NCBI GenBank assembly: GCA_023955335.1
Contig: JAGSGF010000023.1
Coordinates: forward strand, 1-44,335
Origin: Yoonia sp.
GTDB taxonomy: Bacteria; Pseudomonadota; Alphaproteobacteria; Rhodobacterales; Rhodobacteraceae
Direction: 5' to 3'
Length of the DNA: 44,335 nucleotides
The notes beneath the pieces were generated by a model that saw only the letters and a list, made by a program, of their open reading frames with translations, had not been told where the DNA came from and ran no database searches. Both the position numbers and the translations under genes were made by a program. Below, piece after piece: positions 17,158 through 25,438 of this stretch (positions are counted from its first letter, which is position 1; the number at the start of each line of letters is the position of its first letter).

Positions 17158-17724
17158 TTAATCAGTGCCTTCGCCCTTATTTTGCAGGGCATCGCGCAGC
17201 GCACCAAGACCCGCAAACGGCTTTGCATCATCGTCCGTCATGGGCGCCAAATCTTTGTCTGTATAAACCGCTTCGCCCAAATTTGCGCCATCTTTACGTG
17301 GATAGGGGGGCAGGGCGAGTGATAATGCTTCGATCATCACCGCCGCAGCATCCACGGATTGTGTCAGCGGTTCGGTGTTTTCGTCGGCGGTCATTTCGAC
17401 CTCTTCCTCGACGGGATCTTCAAAGTTGGCAATATAACGCCGCTGGACAGATTCTTCGATGCGGGTGGTGACCGGATCAAGCGAGACCACGCAGGCCTGC
17501 ACAACTGTCGCGCCAATTTTGGCGGTTAAGGCCCAGTCGCTGCGCCCTTGGGGTGCAAATTCACCGATAAAGCGCAGTTTTTTGACGCCCAAGATCCCCA
17601 AATGCTCTGCAATCGCTGCACAAGTGGCCGCATCTGGCTGCAACTCAAAACTGGTGTTGTTCTTATTCGACAGATCGCCAAGGCGTATCGGGTGGGTAGG
17701 CAATTCAGCCAATGGTGCTTCCAT
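17158..17724 (-). CDS. yceD: DUF177 (YceD) family protein
   Basis: 188 residues from the chosen start. The family (large ribosomal RNA subunit accumulation protein YceD in E. coli) is linked to 23S rRNA accumulation and almost always lies before rpmF, as here. Seen: HPIRLGDLSNKNNTSFELQPDAATCAAIAEHLGI near the start, the conserved block GATVVQACVVSLDPVTTRIEE in the middle and an acidic stretch (EDPVEEEVEM). An ATG at 17769 would add 15 residues not typical of the family. The single Cys in VVQACVVSLDP matches the family. Divergent from bamE across 72 bases. Confidence 0.87.
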   Translation of the reverse strand: MEAPLAELPTHPIRLGDLSNKNNTSFELQPDAATCAAIAEHLGILGVKKLRFIGEFAPQGRSDWALTAKIGATVVQACVVSLDPVTTRIEESVQRRYIANFEDPVEEEVEMTADENTEPLTQSVDAAAVMIEALSLALPPYPRKDGANLGEAVYTDKDLAPMTDDDAKPFAGLGALRDALQNKGEGTD

Positions 17725-17796
17725 TCTTGAATTAGGGGGCTTGCATGATGTAGAGGGGATAAAAGGCATGAGCCACCAAAGCAAGGGGCAGTCCCA

Positions 17797-18261
17797 ATGG
17801 GCAGCAAGGCATTTACAATCGCGCGACGAATGACAGCCATGGTCGCATTGACTGCAGCGATCGCCTGCACCCCGATTATCCGCAATCACGGCTATGTACC
17901 GCCGCCCGAGGATTTGTCCTTGATTGCCGTTGGGGTCGACACCCGCTTATCTGTGGCAGCCACCGTTGGTCCGCCCACATCAGGGGGCATTCTTGATCAA
18001 AGCGGGTTCTATTACGTGTCCAGCAAGTTCCGGCATTTCGGCGCGTTTGCCCCTGTGGAAACAGAACGCCAAGTTCTTGCCATCAGCTTTGACGAGGCCG
18101 GCCTCGTCAGTAATATCGAGCGGTTTGGCCTGCAAGACGGCAACGTGATCGTATTATCGCGGCGCGTCACCGACAATGGTGTGCGTGATTCGACCTTCAT
18201 TCGCCAGCTGCTCGGCAGCCTTGGCCGCGTGAACGCTGGCGATTTCTTGGGTGAGGGTTAA
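17797..18261 (+). CDS. bamE: Outer membrane assembly factor BamE (SmpA/OmlA lipoprotein)
   Basis: 154 residues. Lipoprotein of the BAM complex, which folds beta-barrel proteins into the outer membrane. A signal peptide with MTAMVALTAAIAC points to lipidation at C24. After it come GYVPPPEDLSLIAVGVDTRLSVAATVGPPT and FYYVSSKFRHFG, the typical BamE fold segments. AAGGGG precedes the ATG by nine bases. Shares its stop region with msrB on the other strand (4-base overlap). Works with LptD assembly encoded later in this window. Confidence 0.85.
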   Translation: MGSKAFTIARRMTAMVALTAAIACTPIIRNHGYVPPPEDLSLIAVGVDTRLSVAATVGPPTSGGILDQSGFYYVSSKFRHFGAFAPVETERQVLAISFDEAGLVSNIERFGLQDGNVIVLSRRVTDNGVRDSTFIRQLLGSLGRVNAGDFLGEG

Positions 18262-18653
18262 GCGTCTTCTGGCGCGAACGTCAGCGCAACGCCGTTGATG
18301 CAATAACGGAGACCGGTGGGCGCGGGCCCATCGGGAAACACATGTCCCAAGTGCCCGTCACACCTGTTGCAATGCACCTCGGTGCGTTTCATGAAAAACT
18401 TGCGGTCCACGCTTTCGCCGACCAAATCGCCGCTCATAGGTGCAAAGAATGATGGCCAGCCTGTGCCGCTTTCAAATTTGGTGGCTTGTTCAAACAGCGG
18501 TGCCCCGCAGCCCGCGCACATGAATGTACCTGCGTCCTTCGGGAAATCGTCATGCGTGCCTACGCGTTCCGTGCCATGTTCGCGCATGACTTTGAACGCC
18601 TCGGTGGAAAGCTGCGCCTGCCACTCGTCTTTTGATTTGATGATTTTATCCAT
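18258..18653 (-). CDS. msrB: Peptide-methionine (R)-S-oxide reductase
   Basis: 131 residues. Repairs oxidised methionine (R form) in proteins. The structural zinc site is C46/C49 (CAGC) and C95/C98 (CNRC). The catalytic cysteine is C118 in LRYCINGVAL. Also seen are GTGWPSFF and DGHLGHVFPDGPAPTGLRYC, family hallmarks. No signal peptide, so it is cytoplasmic. Tail-to-tail with bamE, sharing a TTAA in which each strand reads TAA. Confidence 0.95.
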   Translation of the reverse strand: MDKIIKSKDEWQAQLSTEAFKVMREHGTERVGTHDDFPKDAGTFMCAGCGAPLFEQATKFESGTGWPSFFAPMSGDLVGESVDRKFFMKRTEVHCNRCDGHLGHVFPDGPAPTGLRYCINGVALTFAPEDA

Positions 18654-18722
18654 GGTTTGTTTCCCCTTTGCGCATTTGCTTTGTTAATGTAGGGCGCAAG
18701 CGACCATTCGCCAAGATGAGGG

Positions 18723-19478
18723 ATGATGACAGTTTTGCCAGCCACCGCCCCGATCTTGTGCCGTATGGCCATGTCGGCAGACGACGTCGCCGCCTGTCAG
18801 GCGCTGCGGTATGCTTGCTTTCATGGAGGCACCGGGCTGGATGCTGATCAATTCGATGTGCTGTCGGACCATGTGATGGTTGAACGGGACGGTGTGTTGG
18901 TCTGCACATTGCGCCTACGGGTTTTGCCTGATGGGGCGGATTTTTCGGGCACGTATACTGGCGGTTTCTATGACTTCGGCCCGCTCAAGGGGCCAACGCT
19001 CGAGGTAGGTCGGTTTTGCGTCGCACAAGGCGCATTTTCTTCCGATGTGCTGCGGCTGGCGTGGGCTGCGATCACGCAGCGCGTTGATGCCTGTAATATC
19101 TCCCATTTGTTTGGCTGTGCGAGTTTTGCCGGGACCAATCCCGTCGCCTACGCCGATGCGTTTGGCGTGCTGCAGGCCAAGCATTTAGGGCGCATAAAGA
19201 TTGCGCCAAAAGCCACTGATAACAAAAAACTTTCTGAAATTAATTCTGCCGATCATGACCCGCGTCTCGCCCTGCAGCAGATGCCGCCATTGTTGCGATC
19301 CTACCTTGGGATGGGGGGCTATGTGAGCGATCATTTGATCGTGGACCACACGCTGGGTACCCTGCATGTGTTCACCGGCTTGGATATTGCAACAATCCCT
19401 GTCGCACGGGCGCGGTCGTTGCGGGCGCTTGCTGCGCAAACAGAAGGGTTGCACATGGGGCCGCTGCGCACTACCTGA
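18723..19478 (+). CDS. olsB: OlsB-like ornithine N-acyltransferase (GNAT fold)
   Basis: 251 residues. Resembles the L-ornithine N-alpha-acyltransferases that attach a 3-hydroxyacyl chain from ACP to ornithine, the first step to ornithine lipids, phosphate-free membrane lipids. Seen: CQALRYACFH near residue 25, LEVGRFCV near 98, HLFGCASFAGTNP near 129 and the C-terminal LLRSYLGMGG segment, all typical of OlsB and related hemolysin-like proteins. Two adjacent ATGs (18723, 18726) follow GAGGG very closely. No olsA acyltransferase follows; the next gene is uup, five bases on. Another acyl-homoserine-synthase-like GNAT is less likely. Confidence 0.72.
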   Translation: MMTVLPATAPILCRMAMSADDVAACQALRYACFHGGTGLDADQFDVLSDHVMVERDGVLVCTLRLRVLPDGADFSGTYTGGFYDFGPLKGPTLEVGRFCVAQGAFSSDVLRLAWAAITQRVDACNISHLFGCASFAGTNPVAYADAFGVLQAKHLGRIKIAPKATDNKKLSEINSADHDPRLALQQMPPLLRSYLGMGGYVSDHLIVDHTLGTLHVFTGLDIATIPVARARSLRALAAQTEGLHMGPLRTT

Positions 19479-19483
19479 CCCGC

Positions 19484-21298
19484 ATGGCACGCACACCCTT
19501 ACTCCAGCTCTCCGACATCGGCCTTACTTTTGGCGGTGATCCTGTATTTGAAAACCTGTCTTTGGTCATCCAACCGGGCGACCGTGTCGCCCTTGTGGGG
19601 CGCAACGGATCAGGCAAGTCCACCTTGATGAAGGTCATGGCCGGATTGATCGAGGCTGACAGTGGCACCTGTGTCGCGGCGACCGGCGTCAGCGTCGGCT
19701 ACATGGAACAGGATCCCACGATGGAAGGGTTCGACACGCTTGGTGCCTATGCCGCCAGCGGATTGCCCGAAGAAGAAGCCTACCGCGTGGATATGGTCGC
19801 TGAAGGGCTGAAGTTCGACCCAATGAGCGACCCCAAAACCGCATCTGGCGGGGAACGCAGGCGGGCAGCCTTGGCCAAACTGATGGCCGAAGCCCCGGAA
19901 CTGATGTTGCTCGACGAGCCGACAAACCATTTGGATATCGAGGCGATTGCTTGGCTCGAGGCCGAGCTGAAATCGACCCGCGCCGCATTTGTTCTGATCA
20001 GCCACGACCGGGCATTCCTGCGCAACCTGACCCGTGCGACCCTGTGGATCGACCGCAGCGAAGTCCGCCGCGCCGAAGAAGGGTTCGACGGTTTTGAGGA
20101 ATGGCGCGACAAGCTGTGGGAAGAAGAAGACCAACAGCGTCACAAGCTGAACCGCAAGATTAAGGCCGAGGCCCGTTGGGCTGTTGAGGGCATTTCTGCG
20201 CGGCGTAAACGGAACCAAGGACGTGTCCGTGCCTTGGCTGAATTGCGCGCCGAAAAGTCCGGCCAGATCAAGCGGCAGGGCACGGCAGCCATGGCGTTTG
20301 ACGGTGGATCAACCTCGGGCAAAAAGGTAATCGAGGCAACTGGCCTGACCAAATCCTATGACGGCAAACAGATTGTGCGCGGCTTTGACTTGACTGTGCA
20401 ACGCGGTGATCGCATTGCGTTTGTTGGGCCTAACGGTGTTGGAAAAACGACTGTTCTCAATATGTTGCTGGGCAAAATTGAACCTGATGAAGGTGTCGTC
20501 AAGCTTGGCACAAACCTAGATATCGCAGTGTTTGACCAAGCCCGCGCCGCACTTGATCCCAATATGACGCTGTGGGAAAATCTGGCATCCGATCCCGTGC
20601 TCGGTGTGTCCGGAAAGTCCGACCAGATCATGGTGCGCGGCAATCCCAAACATGTTGTTGGCTACCTCAAAGAATTCCTGTTTGACGAAGCCCAAGCCCG
20701 TGCGCCTGTTCGGTCGCTGTCAGGCGGCGAAAAAGCCCGCCTGCTGCTCGCCCGTCTGATGGCACGCGAAAGCAATGTGCTGGTATTGGATGAACCGACC
20801 AACGACTTGGATATTGAAACGCTTGATCTGCTGCAGGACATCCTTGGGGAATATGACGGCACTGTCATGCTGGTCAGCCACGACCGTGATTTCCTTGACC
20901 GCGTAGCAACGACGACCATCGCGATGGAAGGCAACGGTCAAGTCGTGGCTTATGCTGGCGGCTGGACGGATTACCGCCAACAGCGGTCTGATTCGATGCC
21001 TGATGCACCCAAATCAGTGGGCAAGCAGATGTCCAAGGGCGGCAAGCAATCGGGCACAGTGGCGCGAAAGACAGCATTGTCGTTCACCCAAAAGCACCGT
21101 TTGGACGAGTTGCCGAGCGTTATGGAAAAGCTGAACGCCGAAATCGCCAAGCTCGAAGTGCTATTGTCGGACCCAGAGTTGTTCACAAAACAGCTCGCCA
21201 AGTTTGAAAAAGCGACCGATGCATTGGTTGCGCGTCAAACAGCGTTGCAAGATGCCGAAGAAGAATGGCTTTTACTTGAAGAAAAGGCCGGATCATAA
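19484..21298 (+). CDS. uup: ABC-F ATPase, Uup type
   Basis: 604 residues with two ABC domains and no membrane segments. First Walker A GRNGSGKST near residue 39, signature SGGERRRAAL near 120, Walker [13 protein letters not shown]; second Walker A GPNGVGKTT near 318, signature SGGEKARLLL near 412, Walker B LVLDEPTNDLD. The linker block RWAVEGISARRKRNQGRVRA is characteristic of Uup. The C-terminal 80 residues form a coiled coil, which in Uup binds branched DNA. ABC-F proteins act on ribosomes; Uup is also linked to precise transposon excision in E. coli. Starts five bases after olsB. Confidence 0.92.
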   Translation: MARTPLLQLSDIGLTFGGDPVFENLSLVIQPGDRVALVGRNGSGKSTLMKVMAGLIEADSGTCVAATGVSVGYMEQDPTMEGFDTLGAYAASGLPEEEAYRVDMVAEGLKFDPMSDPKTASGGERRRAALAKLMAEAPELMLLDEPTNHLDIEAIAWLEAELKSTRAAFVLISHDRAFLRNLTRATLWIDRSEVRRAEEGFDGFEEWRDKLWEEEDQQRHKLNRKIKAEARWAVEGISARRKRNQGRVRALAELRAEKSGQIKRQGTAAMAFDGGSTSGKKVIEATGLTKSYDGKQIVRGFDLTVQRGDRIAFVGPNGVGKTTVLNMLLGKIEPDEGVVKLGTNLDIAVFDQARAALDPNMTLWENLASDPVLGVSGKSDQIMVRGNPKHVVGYLKEFLFDEAQARAPVRSLSGGEKARLLLARLMARESNVLVLDEPTNDLDIETLDLLQDILGEYDGTVMLVSHDRDFLDRVATTTIAMEGNGQVVAYAGGWTDYRQQRSDSMPDAPKSVGKQMSKGGKQSGTVARKTALSFTQKHRLDELPSVMEKLNAEIAKLEVLLSDPELFTKQLAKFEKATDALVARQTALQDAEEEWLLLEEKAGS

Positions 21299-21309
21299 GC
21301 GATCCGGCC
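21286..21309. terminator. Bidirectional terminator between uup and futA
   Basis: GGCCGGATC (21286-21294) and GATCCGGCC (21301-21309) form a perfect 9 bp stem with a six-base loop that contains the uup stop codon. The plus strand continues CTCGTTTCTTGTTT; the minus strand continues TTTTCTTC, so it can end both uup and futA. Confidence 0.8.
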
Positions 21310-21340
21310 CTCGTTTCTTGTTTCAAAGCATCCGTTTGGC

Positions 21341-22345
21341 TTAACCGTCGAAATCCACCACTTCCATCAACCTCAGCGCCGCAGGGCGGTTCGCAGCGAG
21401 GTCCGTCAGTGCCACGTCGTCTGTGGTGAATTCACCCCAGCTCGCGACGATATCAGACACCAAGGCGCCGTCCAAAACGGGATATTCGCTGTTGAGCTCG
21501 GCATAAATGCCCTGTGCGACCGGTGACACGAGGAACTCCATCAACTGCAACGCTTCTTCGCGGTTCGGGGCTGCCTTGGTCATCGCGACACCGGACACGT
21601 TTACATGTGTGCCGCCGTCTTCAAACGTCGGAAATACAATTCGCACAGAGTTAGCCCATTCGGTCTGTTCTTCGTCAGTCAGCATTTGCCCCATGTAATA
21701 GGTGTTTCCAAGGCTGATATCGCATTCGCCAGCCCAGATTGCTTTGACCTGCGCGCGGTCATTGCCTTCGGGTTTGCGGGCAAGGTTGGATTTCACGCCA
21801 GCGGCCCAAGCGGTTGCACCGTCTTGTCCAAGATGCGCGATTACGGCGGATGTCAGCGCAAGGTTATAGTCGTGCAGGCCTGAACGGGTGCAAATGCGAC
21901 CTTCCCATTTGGCGGATGCGAGGTCCTCGTAGGTGGTGACTTCACCTTCGGCCACACGGTCGCGACTTGCATAGATGATGCGCGCACGGGTTGTGAGGCC
22001 AAACCACAAATTATCAGGGCTGCGCAGGTTTGCAGGCACGTTTGTCGCCAGACTATCGCTTTGCACAGGCTGGATCACATCCGCATCCACAATCTGCTGT
22101 AGGTTTGCGATATCAACCGTCATCACCAGATCAGCAGGCGAGCGTTTGCCCTCGGCCTTTAGCCGCTCGACCAAGCCATCGTCCACAAACGCAAGGTTCA
22201 CAACGATACCCGTTTCGGCTGTGAACGCGTCCATGACAGGGGCGATCAGATCAGGCTGGCGGGTGGTGTAGATATTGACATCCGCCACGGCAGGGCCCGC
22301 GATTGCGGCGCAGGTGGTGGCTAAAAAAATGCGGCGTAGGGTCAT
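21341..22345 (-). CDS. Iron(III) ABC transporter substrate-binding protein
   Basis: 334 residues. Periplasmic ferric-ion binder of the FbpA/FutA type. A signal peptide ends near AGPAVA (residue 21), then DVNIYTTRQPDLIAPVMDAF, the usual start of the mature protein. The DISLGNTYYMGQM block near residue 212 carries the adjacent tyrosines that hold Fe3+ in this family, and LVSPVAQGIYAELNSEYPV follows. No permease or ATPase gene is next to it. A promoter and an inverted-repeat operator lie 37-86 bases upstream. I give no symbol because futA, fbpA and sfuA are all in use. Confidence 0.88.
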   Translation of the reverse strand: MTLRRIFLATTCAAIAGPAVADVNIYTTRQPDLIAPVMDAFTAETGIVVNLAFVDDGLVERLKAEGKRSPADLVMTVDIANLQQIVDADVIQPVQSDSLATNVPANLRSPDNLWFGLTTRARIIYASRDRVAEGEVTTYEDLASAKWEGRICTRSGLHDYNLALTSAVIAHLGQDGATAWAAGVKSNLARKPEGNDRAQVKAIWAGECDISLGNTYYMGQMLTDEEQTEWANSVRIVFPTFEDGGTHVNVSGVAMTKAAPNREEALQLMEFLVSPVAQGIYAELNSEYPVLDGALVSDIVASWGEFTTDDVALTDLAANRPAALRLMEVVDFDG

Positions 22346-22381
22346 GGGAAAAATCCATTGGGTTTGCGTTTCATTGTAGTG

Positions 22382-22410
22382 TCATAACCTGACTCTTTTT
22401 GTCGGGTCAA
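22382..22410 (-). promoter_or_regulatory. Candidate promoter of the iron-binding protein gene
   Basis: Reverse-strand TTGACC (22410-22405) and TTATGA (22387-22382) separated by exactly 17 bases, about 37 bases before the ATG at 22345. The spacer contains GAGTCAGG, a repeat of half of the operator just upstream. Confidence 0.5.
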
Positions 22411-22412
22411 TA

Positions 22413-22431
22413 CCTGAATGATTTAGTCAGG
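22413..22431. promoter_or_regulatory. Candidate iron-responsive operator (TGA-N9-TCA)
   Basis: CCTGA, nine bases, TCAGG: a 19-base imperfect palindrome ending three bases upstream of the -35 element of the iron-binding protein gene and overlapping the mazG stop. TGA-N9-TCA is the core described for RirA-type and related iron boxes in alphaproteobacteria. Which regulator binds is inference. Confidence 0.45.
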
Positions 22432-23236
22432 CTTGTCTCTCTGCGAATTTGACCTGATCCCAAAGCGCGTCCATTTCCGCCAGATCACTTTGCGCAGGGG
22501 TCTTACCCTTCGCTTTAAGTGCGTCTTCTACTTCGTTGAAACGGCGTATAAATTTTGAGTTTGTACCGCGCACCGCTTCCTCTGGATCAACGCCAAGATG
22601 CCGCGCAAGGTTGGCCATCACAAACATCAGATCACCGAATTCTTCGGTCACTTCTGCTTGCGTCAGCGTGTCGCGCGCCTCGATTAACTCGCCTGCTTCC
22701 TCGATGATTTTATCCAAAACATGCGTGGTGTCCGGCCAGTCGAATCCCACACGGGCCGCCCGTTTTTGCAACTTTACGGCACGCGTCAGTGCCGGAAGCC
22801 CTGCTGCGACACCGTCCAACGTCCGTGATTTGGCCCCACGTTCCTGCGCCTTGATCGCTTCCCAGTCTGCGGTTTGCTGTTCGGCCGATTTATCGCGCGA
22901 TTCGTCGCCAAACACATGCGGGTGGCGGGCGACCATTTTGTCGGCGATAGATTTGGTGACGGATTGAAACGTAAAATGGCCGGCCTCTTCGCCCATGGCG
23001 GTATGATAGACGGTTTGAAGCAGCAAATCGCCCAGCTCACCTTCTAGATCTCGCCAATCTTTGCGGGCGATCGCGTCAGCGACCTCATACGCCTCTTCAA
23101 TCGTGTAGGGCGCGATGCTGTCGAAATCCTGCTCGATATCCCATGGGCAACCCGTTTCAGGGTCCCGCAGGCGGCGCATGATCTCTAAAAGGCGCGGCAT
23201 GCCGCCATTTGGGTCGTGGATTAACGTATCTGCCAT
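22427..23236 (-). CDS. mazG: Nucleoside triphosphate pyrophosphohydrolase MazG
   Basis: 269 residues, the two-domain length of E. coli MazG. Hydrolyses NTPs to NMP and pyrophosphate, and affects nucleotide quality and stress signalling. Seen: the N-terminal domain CPWDIEQDFDSIAPYTIEEAYEVADAI with EELGD-like ELGDLLLQTVYH, and the second domain with EEAGELIEA and EEFGDLMFVMANLARHLG, each holding the EExxE/ExxD metal ligands. Divergent from the M20 gene, 61 bases apart. Its stop codon lies inside the candidate iron operator. Confidence 0.93.
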   Translation of the reverse strand: MADTLIHDPNGGMPRLLEIMRRLRDPETGCPWDIEQDFDSIAPYTIEEAYEVADAIARKDWRDLEGELGDLLLQTVYHTAMGEEAGHFTFQSVTKSIADKMVARHPHVFGDESRDKSAEQQTADWEAIKAQERGAKSRTLDGVAAGLPALTRAVKLQKRAARVGFDWPDTTHVLDKIIEEAGELIEARDTLTQAEVTEEFGDLMFVMANLARHLGVDPEEAVRGTNSKFIRRFNEVEDALKAKGKTPAQSDLAEMDALWDQVKFAERQA

Positions 23237-23269
23237 TGCGCGGGCCCTCTCATTGTATTCAACTCACAC

Positions 23270-23275
23270 TATAAT
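23270..23275 (+). promoter_or_regulatory. Candidate -10 element of the M20/ureohydrolase operon
   Basis: A perfect TATAAT lies 22 bases before the start ATG at 23298. No good -35 sits 16-18 bases upstream (23247-23252 reads CTCTCA), so the assignment is weak. Confidence 0.25.
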
Positions 23276-23297
23276 TCAGAACGCAGGAGCGCCAGCA

Positions 23298-24458
23298 ATG
23301 CCCGTCATAAACCGGATCGCAGATTACACCCCCGATATGACCGCATGGCGCCGCCATCTGCATACGATCCCCGAGCTGATGTTCGAATGCCATCAGACAG
23401 CAGCATTTGTGGTGGCGCGGTTGCGCGAGTTTGGCATTACCGAAATCCACGAGGGGATCGCTACAACCGGCATCGTCGCGATGATCGAAGGGCAGGGTGA
23501 CGGGCCCACGATCGGCCTGCGTGCCGACATGGACGCGCTGCCGATGCAGGAGGAAACAGGCCTGCCTTATGCCTCTACCGTCGATGGTATGATGCACGCC
23601 TGTGGGCATGATGGGCATACCACGATGTTGCTTGGGGCGGCGCGATATTTGGCCGAAACCCGCAATTTCAAAGGCCGCGTTGCGCTGATCTTTCAACCCG
23701 CCGAGGAAAACGGTGGCGGTGGAGAGGTCATGGTCAAAGAAGGCATTCTGGATACATTCGACATCAAAGAGGTCTATGCGCTGCACAATGCACCGGGCGT
23801 CGAGGTTGGACATTTCTATACCAATCCAGGGCCGATTATGGCCGCGGCTGATAGCTTTGACATTCATATCACGGGCAAGGGTGGCCACGGAGCGATGCCG
23901 CATGCCACTGTTGATCCGATTATGGCAGCTGTTGGGATCGCAAACGCGATTCAGACGATTGTGAGCCGGAACAACTATTCTCAGGACAACTTAGTTGTGT
24001 CGATCACGCAAATTCATACAGGGTCTGCCGATAATATCGTGCCGGAAAAGGCCTATATGAACGGGACCGTCCGTACCTTTGATCGCGCGGTGCAGGGCAT
24101 GGTTCTGGCGCGACTAGAGGCGATCGTGGCAGGGCAAGCGGCGGCTTACGGCGTTGAGGCGCATATGGATTACCACGTGGGATATCCGGCAACGATCAAC
24201 GATGCAGGGCGGACAGAATTCGCTGCGCAGGTCGCGCGTGAGATCGCGGGAGATGCAGGTGTCAATGCCAATGCTGGCCCGGAGATGGGAGCAGAGGATT
24301 TCGCTTACCTGCTCGAAGAACGCCCGGGGGCGTATCTTTTTGTTGGCAATGGCGACACAGCTGGCTTGCACCACCCTGCGTATGATTTTGACGACGAAGC
24401 TGCCGCTGCGGGCGCGTCATTCTTTGCGAAACTCATCGAACGGGCTTTGCCGCTTTAA
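23298..24458 (+). CDS. M20 family amidohydrolase (hippurate hydrolase/aminoacylase type)
   Basis: 386 residues. Metal-dependent amidohydrolase that would cleave an N-acyl or similar amide of an amino acid or amine. Seen: GLRADMDALPM near residue 73, MHACGHDGHTTMLLGAARYL near 99 with C102 and H104, and FQPAEENGGGGEVMV near 132 with the catalytic Glu pair. Dimerisation lid around residues 185-300. AGGAG lies eight bases before ATG 23298, fixing the start. It heads a run with two ureohydrolases 11 and 3 bases apart, so its substrate may be linked to arginine or guanidino compounds; that is inference. Usual annotation is amidohydrolase. Confidence 0.87.
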   Translation: MPVINRIADYTPDMTAWRRHLHTIPELMFECHQTAAFVVARLREFGITEIHEGIATTGIVAMIEGQGDGPTIGLRADMDALPMQEETGLPYASTVDGMMHACGHDGHTTMLLGAARYLAETRNFKGRVALIFQPAEENGGGGEVMVKEGILDTFDIKEVYALHNAPGVEVGHFYTNPGPIMAAADSFDIHITGKGGHGAMPHATVDPIMAAVGIANAIQTIVSRNNYSQDNLVVSITQIHTGSADNIVPEKAYMNGTVRTFDRAVQGMVLARLEAIVAGQAAAYGVEAHMDYHVGYPATINDAGRTEFAAQVAREIAGDAGVNANAGPEMGAEDFAYLLEERPGAYLFVGNGDTAGLHHPAYDFDDEAAAAGASFFAKLIERALPL

Positions 24459-24469
24459 GGAATTAAATC

Positions 24470-25435
24470 ATGAGTTTAGAAGACGCAAAGACGCAAATAG
24501 ATCTGGCATTCACCCGCAAGGATAGGCGCGGTTTGGCCTTTGAAAATGCCTTTAGCGGGGCCACGTCATTTATGCGAAGGGCGTATAGCAAGGATATCGC
24601 GAAAGCCGATTTGGTCGTGACCGGCATCCCGTTTGATCAAGCGGTGACGCACCGCCCCGGCGCACGGTTTGGCCCGCGCGCGATCCGCGAGGCATCGACA
24701 TTGCAGCCCTATGATCCGCCCTATGGCTGGGACGGGTTTGATCCATTGTCCGAATTTGAAATCGTAGATTATGGCGATATGGCGTTTGATTATGCGGATG
24801 TCACAGGTGTGCCTGATTTGGTGCAGCAACACATAAAAACTGTTATTTCCCAAGGGCCTGCAACGGTTACTTTAGGTGGAGATCACTTTATTACGCTGCC
24901 GATTTTGCGCGCATACGCCGAAAAATTCGGACCACTTTCGATCATTCAATTTGATGCCCACTCTGATCTTTGGGCCGATGATGACATGAGCCGGATCGAT
25001 CACGGTACATTTATGTATAAAGCCGTCAAGCTGGGGCTGGTTGATGTCACACGGTCTGTGCAGATCGGCATTCGCACTGAATGTGACGATTATCTGGGCA
25101 TGCCATACATTGACGCACGTAGTGTTCACGAAAAAGGCGCTGCTTATGTCACTGAAAAGGTGAGGAAAATCGTAGGTGATGCGCCGACTTATGTAACGTT
25201 TGACATCGATGCATTGGACCCTGCGTTTGCCCCCGGTACCGGCACGCCGGTTTGGGGCGGTCTGGCCAGTTGGCAGGCTGCTGCGATCCTGCGGGATTTG
25301 GCGGGAATCAATATGGTCGGGGGTGACATTGTCGAGGTGTCACCGCCCTATGATACCACCAGTGCCACGGCCATCGCGGGTGCACATGTTGCGATGGAAC
25401 TTTGCTGTTTAGCGCTCTGGAACAAAAGGAAATAA
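24470..25435 (+). CDS. speB: Agmatinase-family ureohydrolase
   Basis: 321 residues. Ureohydrolase fold with the full manganese site: GGDHF with H139, QFDAHSD with D162, H164 and D166, and DIDALDPAFAPGTGTP in the second half. The family splits a guanidino group off as urea; agmatine to putrescine is the best-known reaction. The N-terminal 40 residues (up to RRAYSKDI) and HRPGARFGPRAIREAS match agmatinase annotations in Rhodobacteraceae. Eleven bases after the M20 gene and three bases before a second, different ureohydrolase. Guanidine or another guanidino substrate cannot be excluded. Confidence 0.85.
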   Translation: MSLEDAKTQIDLAFTRKDRRGLAFENAFSGATSFMRRAYSKDIAKADLVVTGIPFDQAVTHRPGARFGPRAIREASTLQPYDPPYGWDGFDPLSEFEIVDYGDMAFDYADVTGVPDLVQQHIKTVISQGPATVTLGGDHFITLPILRAYAEKFGPLSIIQFDAHSDLWADDDMSRIDHGTFMYKAVKLGLVDVTRSVQIGIRTECDDYLGMPYIDARSVHEKGAAYVTEKVRKIVGDAPTYVTFDIDALDPAFAPGTGTPVWGGLASWQAAAILRDLAGINMVGGDIVEVSPPYDTTSATAIAGAHVAMELCCLALWNKRK

Positions 25436-25438
25436 TCC

